This document shows positions 28,521 to 33,057 of a DNA stretch of 33,057 nucleotides, piece by piece; positions within the stretch are counted from its first letter, which is position 1; every line of letters begins with the position of its first letter. Both the position numbers and the translations under genes were made by a program. The notes beneath the pieces are model-generated. The model worked only from the letters and a program-made list of their open reading frames with translations, had not been told where the DNA came from and did not search any database. This DNA is from Chara braunii (lineage: Eukaryota; Streptophyta; Charophyceae; Charales; Characeae): contig BFEA01000263.1 of assembly GCA_003427395.1 (NCBI GenBank), positions 558,265 through 591,321 on the forward strand. Direction: 5' to 3'.

Positions 28521-31500
28521 CCTGACAATGTTTTTGCTATGTCAGATTGAATTATGCGTGTTAATCTCATACCTGTTGTACAGAGGGATCATTTAAGGGT
28601 GTGATCCTACCAACACGAAGCAGGACCAGGCTTAGTGATAACTTGGGTTTTGTCAAGGTTGTTAGACAAAAATACCCTCAAAGGAGATTAGATCAAGATG
28701 ACTTCAATACTTCTTTCCCTGTCAATGACGGTGCTCGTAATGGAGGGGATATCCGTCTAGGAAGAGAGAAAAAAGGTGGTAAAGGTTTTTGGCACCTCCT
28801 CAGGAATAAGCAGCTAGATGGGTGTGAGGTGATTCCTATGGTTTATCCTAAATAGGCACAAAATATTTTAGAAAGTATCAATCAATCAGCTAGACCAATG
28901 AAAAGGGAGGAGAGTTCTAATAACATGCTAATGAGTAGAACACATGTAAGGGATGCAAGGAACTCTGAACGTAGGTAGTGTTAGCAGGAACCCTCATTTG
29001 CTATGGATTCTTAATAAAAGTTCGGTTTTAGGAAAAAGTCAACGTAGGCTGAATACGTCATTGGGAAAAAAATCTTAGAGGTTAGTTTCGTCTATAAGGG
29101 GCAGTCAAAGGTTCCTGATTTTGAGGGTAGTCAGTATGATGAGAAGCTTGATGTTAAATCATCTTGTTTATGTTAAGCTTGGTGACAACATTCAGGTATG
29201 ACGTTATCTGTTAGAACTAATCTAGTCCAAGACCGTTTACTTGAACATATGCAATGAAAACTAAGCGTGTAAATTTTCTTTCTTTTAATGACATTCATTT
29301 GAGTCTATCTATGTAAATTTATTTATTCGTGTCAACTTATTCAAGTCAAAACCTATTTACCACTATTCATCTAATGCATTTTTATTCATGATTACTCGTC
29401 TGAGTTACCCATCTAAGTTATTTATTTAAGACTGTATGCTTTAATCCATCCTTATGAGTTAATCATATATGATTATCCGTTTATATCAATCTACTATAAA
29501 CTATATAGCTGGATAGCTCTCCTTACAAAGAATAGAAGTGCTATGCAGAATCCACGTTCGACGAGGGATCGAAGGTGAATGGAGTGACTGACCTCTTGGG
29601 AGGAGAGATTCTCTGGAGAGGTAGTCAATGTGTAGAATCTGCTCTTAAGGAAGTTGCAATCCGAAGTTATCTTTTTCCTGAAAGATGTCTTGAAGGAGCT
29701 ATAAATTCATCTTCAGAAGTAGTAGTGAGACCCACGCCGGAACTATGTTCCTGGTCCATAGTGGGGTGTTGTCACCTAACCCTTTTGAGGAATGGTGACT
29801 ACATTACTATTGAGAAGGAGGAAAATATTTGAGCCTTGTTAGACTATGGTATATGAAGGAGGTGACTACTACCTATCGCACGGAAGCAGGGGGTGATCCC
29901 TCAACTCTCTTTGTGTCAAGTGGGTTCATCTGTACTGGATAGCATATGGATCCTGGAACGTGTATGGTGAGGTTGTCAACTAATTGACAAATGTCTACAA
30001 GGAACGAATACTGGAATCAGAGGGTAAAGCAGTGAGGCTTGGTCCTTGAGCGGGGCTCGGGAGTTTAAGATATTAACCTTTTTTGTTTTTTAGGGATTAC
30101 ACTGCCCCTTGACACAATATACTTCTTTTAAAGCCTAGGGAGTACAATGTAGTACTCTCATTATTTTCGCATAAAAAAATATTCATCCTTTAAAAACTTG
30201 TTGACCACAGCATGACGATTATTTATCATAGAAGTTATCACGCGTTTCTCGTCATCACTATGCACGCATATACCGATTGAACTTGTCTCTTCGCTTGCTA
30301 ATACTATTTACCTACTCAACTATTATGATTGTTAATTAGTGTTATTACTATGACAGTATGTCCCTCCTATAAGTAACAGTTATTATGATAATTTATGACA
30401 TTCAATATTCAAAAAATTGCAAATGCATTATTATCGCAGTATATTATCATCTGCCTTTTGAATGGTCTTAGACGTTGGGAATGAGCGATGTTAGTATCAT
30501 TTGACGGATATTGTGAAAACGAGAGGTTCTATATAGTGATGGGAGGTACTTGCCAAACGTTTGTCTGTGTAAGCAGGACCTAGGGATGACTGAGGAAGGA
30601 CAAAATATCATATGCTAGGAGAACGATCTCAATGCAGCCTTGCCTATTGAAAAAGAGGACGGGATGGAGTTGTCCTTGTCGAGCCTAGTCAGGAAAAATG
30701 AATACCTCAGTTCCAGGTAGGGTACATCTTTGAATAATGATATCTTTATGTGGAATGAGTCTGACTTCAACGATGATAGAAACAGTGCAATTGTGAAAGT
30801 AACTCTATACACTTCATTATCGTTTTGGGTTACTCTTGGTATTGAGCTGGCACTAGGGCATGAAAATCTGCTCGCGAGGCCAGTAAGACTAGTTGAGGTG
30901 GCTGACGCGAAATGGGCAATAGGAATAACTCAAAGGAGAGATTAGCCAATATCCATTGTTAGAAAGGTCAGGGATCCTGACAAGTTCGTGCTTCCGTCCT
31001 CCCCGTTACAAGTCATTCTACCCAAGTTTCCTGTGAAATAATATTTCAGGGGCCAAGAGAAAATAGAAATATCATTGGAAGCTGCTTTGATAGTACGAGG
31101 ATGAGCGACACTTTGATCTCTTTCTTTTAAGTTTTATGATAAGACTTCCACATTCTCCTTTCTTTAGATAAGATATTGTACTCTAGTAGTCCGGAATGAG
31201 GTCAAAATTCATGACGCTATTACTATTTTTTTCTCCTCAGATGCAAAGGGTATTTGAGGTGTCATAAAGTATGTGCTCTGTTATTCTTAATTATTAGACT
31301 TAAAGAAATTTCGTTATCTCTTTTTTTATTTTTCTGACTCGACATGTGTACTTCAGTATTTGAGGATAAGAGAGACAGGCGACTGGGGTTTCAAACTTCA
31401 TTCGTATTTGCCCCTCGATCAGAAGCAAATATGACAATCATGTTAAATCATTCTTATTGATGAACTTATTTTCTTTCATTTATACATTCAATGGGGTTGT

Positions 31501-31600
31501 TCGCCCATTGAAAGACAACTGACGAAAGGAGAAAAATTATTTGATCAAATTGATTTTCATACGTATATTTTTAAATAATCATCGTCCATCCACTTTAGGA
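28521..31600. other. ~3 kb without a convincing gene
   Basis: Mostly AT-rich DNA of moderate complexity. Two plus-strand stretches without stops (28601-28855 and 29575-29832) have no recognisable motif and no ATG start; I treat them as chance. A hairpin at 29586-29626 pairs GACT-ACCTCT with AGAGGT-AGTC. Bases 29280-29480 are rich in TTATTCAT/ATTTATT-type short words. Nothing else was identified. Confidence 0.4.
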
Positions 31601-32230
31601 GGTCGGTCTGAGGGACTTAAAATTACCAAGCCTATGGTGGAAAATTGACATCGTTGGGACGTAACTCCCAGCGTAGGCTGCTGACCAAGTACAACCAGGC
31701 GGCGGGTCTGCCGATTACTGCCTGGGGTTGAGACCTTAGGGGAGTCTCCTTGATTATGGGATTGGTTCAGGTAGATATCGGAGGGATGAAGAGTCAGGTG
31801 TATATAATTTGATAGGAGGATTTTATCCTGTATTGCGTAACCAATACGGGTACCGCAGTTAGAATAACAAAACGGTGGACCGCAGATCCGGCCTTATCAA
31901 TCGACTGGGTGGGTTAAGACCGAGGTTGTCGATCCCCTGGCATTAGACTTCGGGTGGGACGGTAAAATCTGACTTAGGTTAAGACCCGCTGTCGGGGCAA
32001 ATACCCTGACAAGGGTATTTGCTGGGGGTTTCAACGTCGGACGCTGTCCGACTTTTTCGTGGAATTGAAGGACTTGACGAGACTGACGTTGCCAGAGTTG
32101 TTTAAACAGACCTATGACCAGTAAGCTTAAACTTTTTTTTTTATTTAAGTTAGACGTCGCTGCCGTCCGACTGAAATAGTGGTACTCAGTGGTGTGATCA
32201 CTAATCACGGCATCTGACGGAGCTATGGAA
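31601..32230. repeat. Hairpin-rich segment, possible structured repeat
   Basis: Strong stems: 31652-31673 (CGTTGGGA with TCCCAGCG), 31695-31725 (CCAGGC with GCCTGG), 31997-32022 (GCAAATACCCT, loop GACA, AGGGTATTTGC; 11 perfect pairs) and 32036-32052 (GTCGGAC, loop GCT, GTCCGAC) followed at once by T5. The phrase GAGGTTGTCGATCCCC (31922-31937) resembles a B box with a two-base insertion. The last hairpin plus T-run could act as a Pol III-type stop. No protein is supported. Confidence 0.45.
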
Positions 32231-32448
32231 TAGTTTGGCAGAGGGACTATTAGGATTATACCTACCCTACCTAAGAAGGTGGCGCGTGGAGGTAGGCCGC
32301 ACGATTCAGGGCCTAAGTGCGTTCAAAGTGGCGACCTTACCAGAGGCCGCGACGAGAGGTGAGTAGGAAGTTATTATTATTATTATTTTTATTTTTTTTA
32401 GGAACTCGGGCGTCCGCACCAAGGGCTGAAATGGATGGCACGGTAGCC

Positions 32449-32600
32449 GCAGGGTGCGGCAAGTGTAGGGCTGGCCAACCAGCCACCCAGCCTGCAACCA
32501 CCCAGCGTGCAGCCAGCCGACCAGCAACCAGCCTTCAGCCAGTCGGCCAGCAATCAGTCACCCACCCAGCCTACAGCCACCAAGGGGGAACGGCCGCCTG
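32449..32600. repeat. CCAGC/CAGCC minisatellite
   Basis: The word CCAGC or CAGCC recurs about fifteen times with irregular 5-12 base spacing. Long frames on both strands across it are compositional. Confidence 0.75.
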
Positions 32601-32648
32601 GCTGCAGCTTGACCCTTGCGCAAGGATGACACGCATAAATCGAGAAAT

Positions 32649-32677
32649 GGTTCAAAATCCAGGTAGGGATTTGAACC
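32649..32677. repeat. Inverted pair of tRNA T-arm/B-box-like sequences
   Basis: GGTTCAAAATCC (32649-32660) and GGGATTTGAACC (32666-32677) are near-perfect inverted repeats separated by AGGTA. The right arm read on the minus strand is GGTTCAAATCCC, a canonical tRNA T-arm/Pol III B box. On the minus strand, TGGCACATCGAGG upstream resembles an A box, but the spacing is too short for a tRNA gene, so this is a tRNA-derived remnant. Confidence 0.5.
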
Positions 32678-32740
32678 CGGGTCTGTACCTCGATGTGCCA
32701 TAGCAGGCCATGATGGGACGTGACCGTTTGCAAAACCGGA

Positions 32741-32741
<1 letters not shown>

Positions 32742-32803
<62 letters not shown>
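32742..32803. repeat. (AAT)n microsatellite
   Basis: About 20 uninterrupted AAT units. The homopolymer frames (poly-Asn, poly-Ile, poly-Tyr) on either strand are artefacts of this repeat. Confidence 0.97.
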
Positions 32804-32808
<5 letters not shown>

Positions 32809-32836
32809 ATAAGGGAAAACAGTATTTGCAGACTGT

Positions 32837-32946
32837 GTGGGAGCACAAAGGCTCCCACTTCGTTTGGATACTGTGTGGGAGCACAAAGACTCCCACTTCG
32901 TTTTGGACAGATAATTGTGGCCGCAAGATCTTGAAATCTTGCGGCC
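32837..32946. repeat. Tandem 38-base hairpin units and an 11-bp hairpin
   Basis: GTGGGAGC with GCTCCCAC (32837-32858) and GTGGGAG with CTCCCAC (32875-32896) are two tandem hairpins with the loop phrase ACAAAG, 38 bases apart. A third hairpin, 32919-32946, has 11 perfect pairs: GGCCGCAAGAT, loop CTTGAA, ATCTTGCGGCC. Confidence 0.8.
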
Positions 32947-33057
32947 CATAGTTCACACACAGAAAGCAAGAGGGGGTTGGAGTTGAGTGGAGAGTGAGAG
33001 AGAGAGAGAAATGGGAGGATGGGGAGAGGAGGACCTGCTCCTCCCGACCTGCCAGCT

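Noticed and set aside
29575-29832. Plus-strand stop-free stretch of 85 codons
   Set aside because: No ATG start, no motif, no duplicate to test coding; this length is expected by chance in a window of this size.
32554-32969. Poly-Ile, poly-Tyr, poly-Leu and poly-Asn frames
   Set aside because: Artefacts of the AAT microsatellite.

Overview
The window is eukaryotic, repeat-rich DNA with no recognisable host housekeeping gene. The eukaryotic evidence is a GT-AG intron that keeps the reading frame (17963-18167), tRNA-like SINE-type repeats, microsatellites, a Ulp1/SUMO-type protease, and a DUF7869-type DDE-like protein of the kind carried by eukaryotic transposons. From family resemblance alone, and with low confidence, the host could be a streptophyte alga or another early green-lineage plant. 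Runs of N, isolated single Ns and abundant repeats point to a draft assembly of a large genome.

Layout. Bases 1-1000 are AT-rich spacer with a purine tract. Bases 1008-4203 are copy 1 of a ~3.2-kb noncoding repeat, and 23646-27215 are a diverged copy 2 in the same orientation. Its centre is an array of about 15-20 short stem-loops with unrelated stems but a similar loop, close to TCCCGTGGG. Between the copies lies a gene-bearing region (about 4.2-22.1 kb) that looks like a large, decayed mobile element. On the minus strand it carries tandem fragments of an unknown gene (5656-6584), a broken DUF7869/DDE-like gene (6875-9593), an array of 276-bp (92-codon) repeats (10409-11512) and an unknown broken gene (12368-13448). 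On the plus strand it carries a long broken reading frame with a Rossmann-like, possibly methyltransferase-derived domain (13818-15535), a long acidic/low-complexity continuation (15530-17694), two spliced exons (17698-18502) and an intact-looking Ulp1 cysteine-protease domain (18649-19299). A 905-base gap (19918-20822) and CT-rich tandem repeats follow.

Two signals cut across these genes. A 16-bp palindrome, TTCGGATNNATCCGAA, recurs over 20 times between 4.5 and 22.05 kb (counting degenerate copies). It has conserved arms and a variable centre, and I found none in the flanking repeats. The broken genes also stay in frame across premature stops that are nearly all TAG. Every one in the main genes is one C-to-T change from CAG, CAA or CGA, which suggests methylation-driven decay or, less likely, stop-codon readthrough.

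From 22.1 kb onward there are two copies of a ~323-bp structured, tRNA-like repeat (22141-22463 and 27216-27540), a 163-bp tandem duplication, hairpin-repeat copy 2 (interrupted by a ~300-bp GTTCGG-palindrome insertion), about 3 kb with no convincing gene (28.5-31.6 kb), and a terminal stretch rich in hairpins and minisatellites (31.6-33.0 kb).

Taken together, the DDE-like protein, the Ulp1 protease and the dispersed palindromes suggest one large DNA transposon or nested elements, with the protease and the putative DNA-binding sites as accessory functions. That link is inference. The element's termini were not found.
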